Positions 33,971 to 38,232 of a DNA stretch of 64,000 nt are shown in pieces; the stretch's first letter is position 1; each line of letters begins with the position of its first letter. The stretch lies in contig CACRXP010000012.1 in NCBI GenBank assembly GCA_902702965.1, positions 2,258,957 through 2,322,956 of the forward strand. Reading direction: 5' to 3'. The translations under genes and the position numbers were made by a program. Source of the stretch: Spirometra erinaceieuropaei (taxonomy: Eukaryota; Platyhelminthes; Cestoda; Diphyllobothriidea; Diphyllobothriidae). Below the pieces are notes generated by a model that was not told the DNA's origin, did no database searches, and saw only the letters and a program-made list of their open reading frames with translations.

Positions 33971-34868
33971 CTTCAGAGAGAGTCTGCAACGTGCTTTGGA
34001 TGCCCGGAAATTTTTTTGATTTAAAAATGACACGTGGAAGACAAAAGTCAATATAAAGAACTTTCTGACAGGAAAAAGTGCAGACGATATCGACAAATGA
34101 AGAAGCTTGGAGAACTAAGTGACCACAGACTGGGAGACTTTGGGCTTCTAGGGTAACGATGCGTCTAATGAACTCGCCGCTGGCTAACTACGAGAAACCT
34201 CGTCCTTTTTAACACGTAAGCAGACCCTCAACTTGCAAGACGGATATCAACCTACCACTGAGTTTAGGAGACTCGGACATCTGGAGTATGTGGCCATCAG
34301 CAACTGCACTGGCCGGAATGTCATAGGTTTGCTGCAGACGCAGGATGGCATCTGTCGCCCCGTCAATATCCTTCGTGCCCGGCAGCATTTCGCTGTACCA
34401 CTTGAGACGCAGGAACATGGAGTGCCGCGAATCAAACTCATCGTACTGACTTGAAGGAGCGCCATCCTGCGTAGATCTCTCAGACGCTTCCTCATTCGAC
34501 TCCGCTGACTCCCCAAAGAGCGTGCTCAGTTCTTTGGTCCAATCAGAGGCCATCTGGATGATGGTCAAAAACACCGACACCGGATTGGCTACCCTCTCCT
34601 CCTCCTCTAGTTCGCCTTCCGACAGACTTGAGTAAATGTGAGTGGCATTCTCCAGCCGATCAATAATGCCTCGTAGGCGGTTAATACGATCCTCCTCTCG
34701 CACCAGATAGCCCTTCAACTCGTCAGCAAGAAGCCGGCCGGCGGCCACAGCCTGGCCAATGTCGTTGATGGCCGTGAAGACCTCAGAAGCCTGACAGGAA
34801 ATATCCGGTCCTAGGGCTGACACAAGCAGTAGTAGCGGTATCGACAGTACAGAAACCCACGTCACCAT
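600..34868 (-). CDS. P4HA: Prolyl 4-hydroxylase alpha subunit, complete gene of nine coding exons
   Basis: This gene encodes the catalytic subunit of collagen prolyl 4-hydroxylase, which hydroxylates proline in X-Pro-Gly repeats in the ER lumen using Fe(II), 2-oxoglutarate, O2 and ascorbate, usually as an alpha2beta2 tetramer with protein disulfide isomerase. Coding exons: 34868-34256, 27997-27807, 26463-26412, 26371-26276, 22082-21850, 14107-14037, 9205-9052, 4747-4685 and 860-600. They sum to 1734 nt, or 577 residues plus TAG, with every junction in frame at GT/AG sites. Domains: signal peptide about 1-27, N-terminal dimerisation domain about 28-190, TPR-like peptide-binding domain about 205-300, dioxygenase domain about 370-560. 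The catalytic set is intact: H465, D467 and H535 bind iron, and K545 binds 2-oxoglutarate. Vertebrate homologues are about 530 residues; the excess lies in an acidic, Ser/Glu-rich stretch in exon 1 and in the linker before the catalytic domain. I see no frameshift, so the gene is probably functional. The family call is very secure; which paralogue it is cannot be told. Confidence 0.95.
1032..1690 (+). pseudogene. LINE 3' end: reverse-transcriptase C-terminus relic (CR1-like)
   Basis: The frame at 1040-1435 encodes TFVRPHLEYDIQAWRPWAV, NLLPLSYRQLRGDLLQAFRI and a DFFEF...LRGHPLKLR block, typical of the end of a non-LTR retrotransposon reverse transcriptase after the thumb. The frame breaks after VVKP, where the family normally continues with a W-N-x-LP block; remnants of that continuation can be read in another frame to about 1500. 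The 3' tail ends with caataaactgaactgagct near 1681. It is a 5'-truncated, frameshifted insertion in intron 8 of P4HA, in the opposite orientation to the gene. Confidence 0.8.
1907..2075. mobile_element. Small inverted-repeat element enclosing telomere-like CCCTAA repeats
   Basis: A left end GATCTCATTTCGTAGTCG (1907-) and right end CGACTACGATATGAGATC (-2075) form inverted repeats of about 25 bases with two mismatches. Between them are degenerate CCCTAA and CCCCTAA units (1953-2052). A second copy of the same element lies at 25464-25617. No clear target-site duplication. Confidence 0.65.
2089..2532 (-). other. Open frame with hammerhead-like/Penelope-tail-like segment, unidentified
   Basis: An open frame of 147 codons with no domain I recognise. 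Around 2175-2240 the minus strand contains GGGTCCCCTCGAAACGTCAG, which resembles the GAAACGTCAG block that follows the stem of the hammerhead-like motifs at 8.6 kb. It is more likely part of a retroelement end than a gene. Confidence 0.25.
2540..3625. other. Intron 8 sequence without a clear gene
   Basis: Contains a poly-G run at 3071-3081, a poly-C tract near 3227, and at 3470-3510 a CTGATGATGG...AAAACG segment that resembles a decayed copy of the hammerhead-like motif. Nothing else is recognisable. Confidence 0.35.
3630..4245. mobile_element. Palindromic MITE, family A (TA-flanked, CAGTAG ends)
   Basis: Starts CAGTAGATGTGCTAACTCAT and ends with the inverted equivalent, TTAGCACATCTACTG, flanked by TA on both sides (3628-3629, 4246-4247), as for Tc1/mariner-type elements. 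The interior is largely self-complementary (for example the tttcgaaa...aattaagtagt blocks recur inverted at 4160-4200). No ORF. Lies in intron 8 of P4HA. Confidence 0.85.
4250..4684. other. Intron 8 remainder with short TTAGGG-like stretch
   Basis: Degenerate gggtt/ggcta repeats near 4275-4400 (minus orientation of the telomere-like units). Nothing else seen. Confidence 0.4.
4685..4747 (-). CDS. P4HA: P4HA exon 8, 63 bases
   Basis: Encodes residues 471-491, RRELDAYERKHGNRIATFMV and a final Y. GNRIAT is the conserved strand before the GGATVF block; the usual TWLFY is replaced by TFMVY. The acceptor is tttaacag/AGA and the donor TAC/gtaagt, both phase 0. This is the shortest loop between HxD and GNRIAT that I know for the family, but only by about one residue. 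Confidence 0.92.
4748..6600. other. Intron 7 sequence, no further feature seen
   Basis: Apart from the possible exon at 5361-5462 I see no repeat, RNA or coding signal. Confidence 0.35.
5361..5462 (+). CDS. Possible isolated exon on the plus strand, unknown product
   Basis: A pyrimidine-rich tract ending tctccctcag precedes 5361, and a good donor (TTG/gtgaga) follows 5462. The 102 bases between are open in phase 0 and would encode QRELCSRSQKMRGRTSYQKF, then QAATLPSAFGLVAL. I do not recognise the peptide and see no partner exons. It lies in intron 7 of P4HA on the other strand, so it may be chance. Confidence 0.2.
7190..7325 (+). ncRNA. Hammerhead-like repeat element, copy inside the LINE
   Basis: CTGACGA (7196-7202), stem GGGTTC / GAATCC (7204-7209, 7216-7221) closed by a six-base loop, then GAAAA. 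Further down, GTTCCAG (7247-7253) can pair with CTGGAAC (7284-7290). The copy at 8636-8760 has the equivalent pairs with different bases. The core resembles a hammerhead ribozyme (CUGANGA-stem-GAA) with one extra base before the stem. Here the last A of GAAAC is followed by A, so activity is doubtful. Confidence 0.5.
7486..7640 (-). mobile_element. tRNA-derived SINE (family 1), minus-oriented half of an inverted pair
   Basis: In minus orientation it carries a tRNA-like head, with tggctcagtggttagaag (A box) and gagttcgagcttc (B box), followed by the shared body with gctgacgacggctaata-like and gacaaagacaaggg-like sequence. Joined head to head with the next entry. Confidence 0.75.
7641..7815 (+). 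mobile_element. tRNA-derived SINE (family 1), plus-oriented half of the pair
   Basis: Body and tail only: tatgactggctgacgacggc, then ccctgtctttgtcggtaatg, then ggctcgagagagagagagcc and cacaacggaacgag. The head is missing at the junction with the minus copy. Confidence 0.75.
8440..8556 (-). ncRNA. Hammerhead-like repeat element, minus copy of an inverted pair
   Basis: Reads on the minus strand as CCATATCTACTGTTGTCTCT, then GATGATGGATTC, GACTCC GAAACGTCAGGC and AATAAAGCTCTTCTCCCAGC. Nearly identical to the plus copy at 8605-8760, so the two form an inverted repeat of about 110 bases around a centre near 8575. Confidence 0.55.
8600..8770 (+). ncRNA. Hammerhead-like repeat element, plus copy of the pair
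   Basis: CTGATGA (8641-8647), stem GGATTC / GAATCC (8649-8654, 8661-8666) with loop GAGCAG, then GAAAC. Downstream GTCCCAG (8692-8698) pairs with CTGGGAC (8729-8735). Motifs of this form (CTGATGATGG...CCGAAACGT) are known at the ends of Penelope-like elements, where they are described as hammerhead ribozymes. One extra T lies between the core and stem II. Confidence 0.55.
8771..9051. other. Intron 7 stretch with poly-G run
   Basis: Poly-G/GGGGT run at 8864-8881 and a short inverted repeat (gcacaagcacag / tccttgtgctttt) near 8995-9020. Otherwise nothing. Confidence 0.4.
9052..9205 (-). CDS. P4HA: P4HA exon 7: iron-binding HxD motif
   Basis: Encodes the last base of N419 and residues 420-470. 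It contains SINKRIEFATGLSMEESEEL, then QVANYGLGGHYAPHFDHAR. H465 and D467 are the first two iron ligands; the usual HxDF appears here as HFDH. The acceptor is ttttcag/C and the donor CGC/gtaagt. An overlapping plus-strand open frame covers the same bases and is only a shadow of this exon. Confidence 0.95.
9206..10185. other. Intron 6 sequence, no feature seen
   Basis: AT-rich spacer without a recognisable repeat; the short open frame at 9806-9991 (minus) has no motif I know. Confidence 0.35.
10186..11022. mobile_element. Palindromic MITE, family A, left end missing
   Basis: The right end reads catttcatgagttag and then CCTTCCCACTG, followed by TA. The interior carries the paired blocks typical of the family (acttaagtagcatgc near 10227, inverted at 10805-10830; cttcttccaattttatactc near 10345, inverted at 10685-10705). 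The first ~90 bases of the left arm are absent. Confidence 0.75.
11035..11115 (-). mobile_element. SINE family 1 fragment
   Basis: Short minus-oriented piece with acccaacccctggc, ggctcgagccccgg and actctaaccaatgattca, matching the head region of the SINEs at 7.5 and 30.2 kb. Confidence 0.5.
11228..11700. other. GC-rich unidentified block ending in AATAAAA
   Basis: Clearly more GC-rich than its surroundings, with open frames on both strands (145 codons on minus) but no recognisable motif. The plus strand ends with cacaataaaaccctcattctgg, like the 3' end of a retroposed sequence. Probably an old repeat rather than a gene. Confidence 0.35.
11780..12075 (+). mobile_element. SINE family 1, diverged full copy
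   Basis: Head with ggttcgaacctcatgt (B box), body with gctggctgacgacggctaac and ccttgactttgtcggtaat, then a tail with cgtagtctgattgatgatcg. Diverged from the 27 and 30 kb copies. Confidence 0.65.
12407..12620 (+). repeat. Direct repeat, copy 1
   Basis: About 210 bases starting agctcaagcgtccatatcaa and ending aaactgcag; nearly identical to 12749-12960. Confidence 0.9.
12749..12960 (+). repeat. Direct repeat, copy 2
   Basis: Second copy, offset about 341 bases, with only scattered differences (for example atcgacgttcgg for atcaacgttcga). It is a recent segmental duplication inside intron 6. The frames it contains show no known domain. Confidence 0.9.
12961..13480. other. Intron 6 sequence, unidentified
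   Basis: Moderately GC-rich with a minus open frame (12970-13284) lacking any known motif. TG-rich stretch near 13315-13395. Confidence 0.3.
13490..13790 (-). mobile_element. Telomere-like repeats with a remnant inverted-repeat end
   Basis: Degenerate TTAGGG-type units (gggttagg, tagggg) at 13500-13590. At 13764-13787, caggtgcgactacgtgatca matches the outer end of the 1907-2075 element. The module tattacaggtggctggggtt at 13725-13744 recurs inverted beside the 46.9 kb element. Only one end is left. Confidence 0.5.
14037..14107 (-). CDS. P4HA: P4HA exon 6, 71 bases
   Basis: Encodes residues 396-418, LRRATVRNPVSGKLETAPYR followed by ITK, plus two bases of N419. This is the family block equivalent to RATISNPITGxLETxxYRISK. 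The acceptor is ccgtag/CTC and the donor AA/gtaagt. It is too short to stand out as an ORF and was found by searching for the conserved block between exons 5 and 7. Confidence 0.93.
14438..15473. mobile_element. Palindromic MITE, family A, full length
   Basis: Starts CAGTAGGTGGGCTAACTCAT, ends with the inverted form ACCACCTACTG and TA. The two arms of about 400 bases carry the same blocks in inverse order (gcatgcaaaag, aattatatttcac, cttcttccaattttatactc), leaving a short unpaired centre. Lies in intron 5, 330 bases from exon 6. Confidence 0.88.
15667..16855. mobile_element. MITE-like element with CAGTCAGTGG ends
   Basis: The left end CAGTCAGTGGCTAATCTCAT and the right end ttttgtgagacgggtCACTG are diverged inverted ends related to families A and B. 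The interior matches the MITE arms (ggaaaacatgcatgaaatat). It is broken by a stretch with telomere-like units at 16395-16460. Confidence 0.6.
16395..16465 (+). repeat. Short telomere-like CCCTAA/ACCCTAAC stretch
   Basis: Degenerate units such as aactctaaccc and ccttaacct. No inverted ends were recognised around it. Confidence 0.5.
16860..18600. other. Intron 5 sequence, no clear gene
   Basis: Two adjacent minus open frames (17835-18017 and 17995-18252) contain coding-like stretches such as VQLASQIYLVLGKCANWSRL and VQELYFNDPEGETW, but I recognise no family. They might be a decayed retroelement. Confidence 0.3.
18610..19604. mobile_element. Palindromic MITE, family B (CAGTGCGTGACC ends), full length
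   Basis: Starts CAGTGCGTGACCTATCTCAT and ends with the inverted TAGGTCACGCACTG, flanked by TA on both sides. Arms of about 430 bases mirror each other (tcgattaggaaggattactt at the left, its inverse at 19535-19555). The inner blocks are related to family A, but the ends differ. Confidence 0.88.
19636..19735. mobile_element. MITE family B, left-end fragment
   Basis: ggtgagtgaccgatctcatc and the following 70 bases match the family B left end, then the similarity stops. Confidence 0.6.
20270..20410 (+). mobile_element. SINE family 1 related fragment
   Basis: ggctggacgacaacgtcagc, then cctgaaatgaccctccgaga and ccttgtttttgtagacaa, correspond to the SINE body (gctgacgacggctaata...agaaatggcc...ccttgtctttgtcggtaa). 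Strongly diverged. Confidence 0.5.
20560..20690 (-). ncRNA. Decayed hammerhead-like motif
   Basis: The minus strand reads CGGCGATGGAAG, loop, CTTTTGAAACGTCAGGGCAG, then taaaactatgg. The arrangement (GATGG-stem-GAAACGTCAGG) matches the motif at 8.6 kb but in a different sequence family. Confidence 0.3.
20691..21849. other. Intron 5 sequence; repeat E and SINE-tail remnants
   Basis: At 21475-21700, cccgtaaaaacctcattacc is the inverse of the repeat E start (gtagagggggttt...), and gtcccgtaatctaatcgcta resembles the tail of the SINE at 11.8 kb. An AT-rich stretch with atatatata lies near 20800-20840. Confidence 0.35.
21850..22082 (-). CDS. P4HA: P4HA exon 5: start of the dioxygenase domain
   Basis: Encodes R318 (C/GA split) to residue 395. 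It includes VYERLCR, the usual boundary before the catalytic domain, then FFLVAPLKEEIMQVEPPIVL and WHDFVTEKEIEHIQEIARPR, matching the family block that precedes the double-stranded beta-helix. The acceptor is cccctag/GA; the donor is CGC/gtgagt, phase 0. The upstream ATG at 22098 in the same frame lies in the intron and is not a start. Confidence 0.95.
22327..22650 (-). other. Coding-like open frame in intron 4, unidentified
   Basis: From a possible acceptor (gcctgtag) near 22599 the minus frame reads RRQAEDEGFRFVLVYLSIPG and continues through SYWPKPLRPVSSLVRTNLAG to TEDGTLVFLFALESS before a stop. Composition looks protein-like, but I know no family with it. It could be an alternative exon or a retroelement remnant. 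Confidence 0.25.
22920..23716. mobile_element. Inverted-repeat element with large telomere-like core
   Basis: The left end ggtcgccgttggtagccagg (22931-22950) and right end cctggctaccaactgcgatc (23686-23705) are inverted repeats of about 30 bases. The core from 23130 to 23560 is a long degenerate array of CCTAAC/CCCTAA units. The same ends flank a telomere-like array at 46.9 kb. The 155-codon open frame over the array only reflects the repeat. Confidence 0.75.
23819..24310 (-). other. 163-codon open frame, unidentified
   Basis: The longest open frame in intron 4. It contains LLTRPHNTLNRYDTQISGIR and LCLRLSEVAQILAF, with no domain I recognise. It lies next to the telomere-like element, on the same strand as P4HA, with no evident splice sites. 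Probably part of an old repeat. Confidence 0.2.
24311..25463. other. Intron 4 sequence, no feature seen
   Basis: No repeat family or coding signal recognised. Confidence 0.35.
25464..25617. mobile_element. Small inverted-repeat element with telomere-like core, second copy
   Basis: The left end AATCTTATTTCGTAGCCGCA and right end TGCGGCTAGGAAATAGGATC are inverted repeats. The core at 25545-25592 is CCCTAACC units. The left flank (cagtaaacaagcct) also matches the copy at 1907, so this is the same family. Confidence 0.65.
26276..26371 (-). CDS. P4HA: P4HA exon 4: linker between peptide-binding and catalytic domains
   Basis: Encodes N286 (A/AT across the micro-intron), then PNNENALKSLRFYESELVRL and on to residue 317, EE. 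It matches the family pattern of a PEH(Q/N)-x-N-ALxNLxYYE helix and then a charged linker. The acceptor is attccag/AT; the donor is C/gtaagc in phase 1. Confidence 0.92.
26372..26411 (-). other. 40-base micro-intron of P4HA
   Basis: Starts gtaggttttgg and ends ctcattccag, with a short pyrimidine-rich stretch before the acceptor. Removing it restores the conserved helix; keeping it introduces an in-frame stop. Very short introns are known in flatworm genes. Confidence 0.88.
26412..26463 (-). CDS. P4HA: P4HA exon 3, 52 bases
   Basis: Encodes residues 269-285 (RGHYREAMEITQRLLKE) plus the first base of codon 286. This is the second helical repeat of the peptide-binding domain, equivalent to the segment of human P4HA1 that follows SYAVYQQG. 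The acceptor is ctttcag/CGA in phase 0. The donor A/gtaggt opens a 40-base intron. Read without that intron, the frame reaches a TGA 16 codons downstream, which supports splicing here. Confidence 0.92.
27297..27502 (-). mobile_element. SINE family 1, minus half of inverted pair
   Basis: Begins in the tail (ctcaccgatcgttattacgg, ctctctctcgagctcaacc) and runs to gtcatacccaaccccgaagt, where it meets the plus copy. Confidence 0.8.
27503..27662 (+). mobile_element. SINE family 1, plus half with tRNA-like head
   Basis: Contains cagtgcttagaggcgtgga (A-box region), tcgcgagttcgagcctcgg (B box) and the body through ccttgtctttgtcggttata. The body arms of the two halves are complementary over about 120 bases. 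Confidence 0.8.
27807..27997 (-). CDS. P4HA: P4HA exon 2: peptide-substrate-binding domain
   Basis: Encodes the end of codon 205 (D, split G/AC) and residues 206-268. The sequence DYQCFLLGKYAYDHGQYARA followed by EEWFRLVLKR is the tyrosine-rich TPR-like helix pair that binds the collagen peptide in this family. The exon ends with ILDYLQYSVGR, also typical. The acceptor is ctccag/AC and the donor AGG/gtaagt. A second possible acceptor (ttacag) lies 24 bases upstream, but only the chosen one keeps the phase with exon 1. Confidence 0.93.
28001..29695. other. Intron 1 sequence, no identified feature
   Basis: A GC-richer part (28980-29330) has open frames without known motifs, and the minus frame 29406-29714 has none either. 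Confidence 0.35.
30183..30487 (-). mobile_element. SINE family 1, minus copy plus linked second tail
   Basis: A complete minus body and head (gacaaagacaagggagactg ... ggctcgaactcgcgacctg ... gccacgagcccg) followed directly, through gtcaccctgtcggtttcgat, by the tail of another minus copy. This indicates tandem insertion or amplification as a multimer. Confidence 0.8.
30488..30590 (+). mobile_element. SINE family 1, plus tail
   Basis: gctggttgggttcgagagag to ggtgagcgcccctccacc, the mirror image of the preceding minus tail; the two form a palindrome of about 100-base arms. Confidence 0.8.
31565..31957. mobile_element. MITE right-arm fragment
   Basis: Carries aatggacatttcacggcc and caaccccacctaagcagtcc, the right-arm blocks of families A and B, and ends where the next MITE begins at 31959. 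Confidence 0.55.
31959..32944. mobile_element. Palindromic MITE, family A, full length
   Basis: Starts CAGCAGGTGGGCTAACTCAT and ends gagctagcccacttACTG plus TA. Long mirrored arms; lies in intron 1 of P4HA. Confidence 0.85.
32945..34208. other. Intron 1 remainder near exon 1
   Basis: A (GA)n tract at 33186-33201 and a (TTC)n microsatellite at 33941-33974. Open frames here are low-complexity. Nothing else. Confidence 0.45.
33941..33974 (+). repeat. (TTC)n microsatellite
   Basis: About eleven perfect TTC units; poly-Phe or poly-Ser open frames over it are artefacts. Confidence 0.95.
34256..34868 (-). CDS. P4HA: P4HA exon 1: signal peptide and N-terminal domain
   Basis: Encodes residues 1-204 plus one base of codon 205. 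The ATG at 34868 is chosen because it starts directly at a hydrophobic signal sequence (MVTWVSVLSIPLLLLVSA) that ends near SCQA, and because a splice acceptor lies 21 bases upstream. The longer open frame to 34901 would start at a GTG and read through that acceptor. Residues 30-75 match the P4Ha N-terminal domain pattern (FTAINDIGQ, then ELKGYLVREEDRI). There is one N-glycosylation sequon, NAT. Residues around 110-155 form an acidic Ser/Glu-rich insert not seen in vertebrate proteins. The stretch DGATDAILRLQQTYDIPA near the end is the family signature before the peptide-binding domain. The donor is G/gtaggt. Confidence 0.93.
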
Positions 34869-34892
34869 TGTAAACCGACCTCTGGGCAACTG
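34869..34892 (-). promoter_or_regulatory. Splice acceptor just upstream of the P4HA start codon
   Basis: The minus strand reads a pyrimidine tract ending ccttttcag at 34890, then 21 bases of leader and the ATG at 34868. This could end an intron in the 5' UTR. In flatworms it could equally be an acceptor for spliced-leader trans-splicing. The sequence alone does not decide between them. Confidence 0.5.
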
Positions 34893-34929
34893 AAAAGGCA
34901 CACAGTTAAGGGCGGTCTCATGAATGAAG

Positions 34930-35110
34930 TTGTTTTACTAGAACCTTCCGCAGGAAAAAATTGATTGGCTGGGCGTTTCTGCTGGGGAAACTATCGTGGC
35001 AAAAGCGGATTTGACAGTGCGTAATTAGGTAACTGCGGGACTAGCACATAGGCCAGCGACTGGGGTTTGAAGGAGGCGGGGGCTGCGCGGACAACCAATC
35101 AGAGTAGCCC
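34930..35110 (-). promoter_or_regulatory. Possible P4HA promoter region with CCAAT-type boxes
   Basis: About 100 bases upstream of the ATG the minus strand contains gcccagCCAATcaa (CCAAT at 34964-34968). A plus-strand CCAATCAG lies at 35095-35102, next to a GC-rich stretch (about 35070-35130). There is no convincing TATA box. The placement fits a promoter but no start site can be shown. Confidence 0.3.
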
Positions 35111-35439
35111 GCCGTTGGCCACACGTGGAAAGTCGTAGTGCTTTTCTCCTCAGGCAGGCGGTGCTGATGGAAGGCAGCACCTTGTCAGGATTTGCAATCA
35201 TGGGACGCTGAAGAACAGAAGCCTACCATCTTCCTGCTCTTCTTTTCCTTACAACAGTTCAGGCGGTGGCAACCACAGCTGCACTTGTTATTACCGGCTA
35301 GGACAACCTGAATGGCAGCTGCGTTGTTACCACAGTGGTTAACAACTTCTTAGTTAAGGGATACTTGCGCAGCTTCGCACCACCAACCTTGCAGGTCGTA
35401 ATGCCCTATACTAAATATATGGCTTCCAGAGGACTGCTG

Positions 35440-35863
35440 GAAACAAACCTGAATGCAAGTATAACAGCAGGTCTGGTTCACAGTTATTCGGGAATTAGAA
35501 AAGTTTCTTAAAACCGAATTATAATCTACCTTCGAGCATAAAATTGAAAGAAGACGTGATTTTCTATCGAATAAGGAAAAGAGTGAATATTTTTATGCAT
35601 GTCTTCCATTAAATATTATTGGACTTTTAGGGGCATCGGAATAAATGGGAAAAATTCATGCTAAATAAGCAGTAATTTTTTACAAAGCGCCGCTTTTGCA
35701 TGCAACCGGTAGGAAGTTCATTCAAAAGCCGGCATCCTGAGGTAACTGAAATATTATAGAATTATGCTGCACGATGGTTAGTTTTGCAACCCTACTTAAT
35801 TAATCTTTTCAAAACGAAAACGGAATCTCGGTTGACATTTCATGGGTTAGCCCACCTACAGTA
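35440..35863. mobile_element. MITE family A, right half only
   Basis: Begins inside the element (acagcaggtctggttcac) and ends tgggttagcccacctacagt. It sits upstream of P4HA, just beyond the possible promoter. Confidence 0.7.
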
Positions 35864-36241
35864 GAATTATCTAACGATGCGAATTTGCCAAAATCAAATA
35901 GAGCCTATTATTTCAAGCAAACGGGAACACGAACTTCTTTATCAGTCATTCGGCATAAAATTATCTAACGAAAGCAGAGTGTTTTATTTCGACTCCGGCG
36001 GATCAGCCATAAATAACGAAGTCGAATCCTCAAAATGCAACCAAAGAGCACACGTTTTTCAAGAACCACCTTGTATCTACCTGACAAGGCCCCTCTTTAT
36101 TATAAACCACAGCATAGTTTGTACAGCGAAAACAGCTATCCATCATTTCACCTTTCCAGACTAGGTACGCCAGTTACATAAGGCTAAAATTAGACATAAA
36201 AGAAAATAACAATATTTTTAAGAAAACCAATATACACAGAA

Positions 36242-37195
36242 TGTGCTATTTCATGAAGTGTTAGCCGGAATTATGGAATGTCCTTTCATCTCGGAAATAT
36301 CACTTAGGTAGGGTTGTAAAATTAATCTTTGTGCAGTAAAATCTTAAGAAATTTCGATTATATAAGGATGTTGGCTCTTAAACGGACTTCTTCCCGGCCG
36401 CCCGCGTAAACTGAACTCTAAGAAAATGACTACTAAAATAGTATAGAAGTTTATGAATTCTTCTTGATGCTCATATAAATATAAATGTATTTTATGGAAA
36501 GCAAGCATAAAATACTCATTTTTTACTCATTTGGTAAAAAGTTATGTCTCCCTTAAATTTTATACTTTAGAAAAACCCATCTGTGGTTTTAAAAACCTCC
36601 AATTATGAAATCGTCTAAGGTCGTGAAATTTCCATTCGTAGGGCATAGTAAATCTTAATTTATTAATGCTGCCTGTAATATACACAATGCGCTTTGAACC
36701 CGCTGCAAAATTTCATCAAACCTATATGGTATCTTCCTAACAGAGTATAGAGATGCGTGTTATTTTATACGAAAAATATGCAGCTTGTAGTTTGTAAAGC
36801 CTGAATGTAGGTATAATAGCAGGTCTGATTCAAAATATTCCAAAATTGAAAATGTTTTACAATGAAATATTTATTTTTCCTCAATGTCAAGATTTGAAAA
36901 AGACATAATCTGCCGCCAAATGAGCGGAAGAGAGGATTTTTATTTTTTTTGTTTTTCATGAAATATGTCGAAGGTAAATACGGGAAGTTCATACCCACTA
37001 CGTAGTGATTTTTGCAGGGTATAGTCTAGGCCGATGGCCAGAAGAAAGTCTGTTCATAAACCGACAACCATTTATGACTGAAATACTTTGGAATTAAGCT
37101 GCATGATTGTTAATATGGCAACCTTACTTAAGTAATATTTTTCAGTCGGAAACACATTTCAGAATTTTGGTTAACATTTTATGAATAAATTCATT
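36242..37195. mobile_element. Diverged palindromic MITE
   Basis: Left end gctatttcatgaagtgttag, right end ggttaacattttatgaataa. Interior blocks match families A and B, with many substitutions. Confidence 0.6.
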
Positions 37196-37214
37196 TGCAC
37201 TATGTGCGCTGCAT

Positions 37215-38175
37215 GGATAATCTCATGCACTGAGTATAAGAAAGAGTTTTTTTGTGATTTTTATCAAATATAGTCGAGTTTATGAAGGCATTAAAATCCC
37301 TGGGGAATGCATATCGAACAAGGAGTCATAGAGTAATTAATGTGGTTTGTTCAGGTGGCAGTGAAAAAGCTCATTTGAAAGTCGGAATATTGGTAGGACC
37401 AAAATATGATATTACGTAATAATCATTACTATAACCCTACCTAAGTACTCCCTTCCAATTTACCGGGCAAAGGATGCCTTGCCAATGCACGCCACCCCAA
37501 ATTGTGTGTATGAATTCACATGCACTTGCGGATGCAAGTACATTGGGCGTACGCAAAGGCAACTGGCAACCAGGGCCGCTGAGCATTTGCCTAATTGGCT
37601 TTTCAAACAGGAAAGCGAAACCCCGCGTTCGTCTATAACGAAACACCAGTTAGATAGCGTTCATGTTGTCGACCCTAAAGCATCTTTTCGAGTACTTGTC
37701 CGAGCGCATACAACTCGAACCTTGCGTTATTTGGAAGCAGCTTACATACGGAGGGAGAAACCAGACCTGTGCAAGCAGTTAGATCATGTGATCAATCTGC
37801 AATTGCCCTGGTATTCTCACACCTCTAGTTTCCCCTGACTGTGATTTGTTGTTAACATTTCGTCTCCCTCTTTCCTATATGATGCTTATGTGGACGTCTT
37901 ATCTGATTATTCATTGCCTTGAACCTTGACCTTGCTCTTATGCACTGCCATTCTGTACAAATTCATACTGATGTGCGCTTTCATTCGTTACCTATGTTAT
38001 GCAGAGACGGGTTGCAGTTGAAAAGCCGTCACGAAATTTATTGGCCCAAATAAATTCTGCTGTACATGCTTATTTTCAATTCATACCCGGGAAAAAAAAG
38101 GCTTCAAAATTACTCCCTTTTAACTGAAAACCCATTTCAGAATTTTGATTAACCTTTCGTGAGATTGGCCAGATG
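37215..38175. mobile_element. MITE right arm split by a Penelope insertion
   Basis: The right-arm sequence runs to cctaagtactcccttccaat at about 37457 and resumes at 38100 with actcccttttaactgaaaac, then catttcagaattttgattaa. The 640 bases between are the Penelope fragment. Confidence 0.6.
37458..38098 (+). pseudogene. Penelope-like element, GIY-YIG endonuclease end
   Basis: The frame 37440-37838 encodes CVYEFTCTCGCKYIGRTQRQ, LATRAAEH, and later LRYLEAAYIRREKPDLCKQ. This is the Penelope-type GIY-YIG endonuclease: a Cys-rich lead-in, YIG, the catalytic Arg in LATR, the EH pair and the late Glu. No reverse-transcriptase domain precedes it, so it is a 5'-truncated copy. The tail contains cccaaataaattctgctgta and ends near cccgggaaaaaaaag. 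Confidence 0.8.
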
Positions 38176-38232
38176 CTCGCGATTTGTAGAATTCAGCACC
38201 GATGTTCTTACGCGTACATCACAAAGTGTTAT

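Noticed and set aside
33756..34056. Open frames with poly-Phe/poly-Ser
   Set aside because: They arise from the (TTC)n microsatellite.
34869..34901. Extension of P4HA exon 1 to a GTG at 34901
   Set aside because: GTG is not a usual eukaryotic start, the frame crosses a splice acceptor, and the ATG at 34868 begins the signal peptide.
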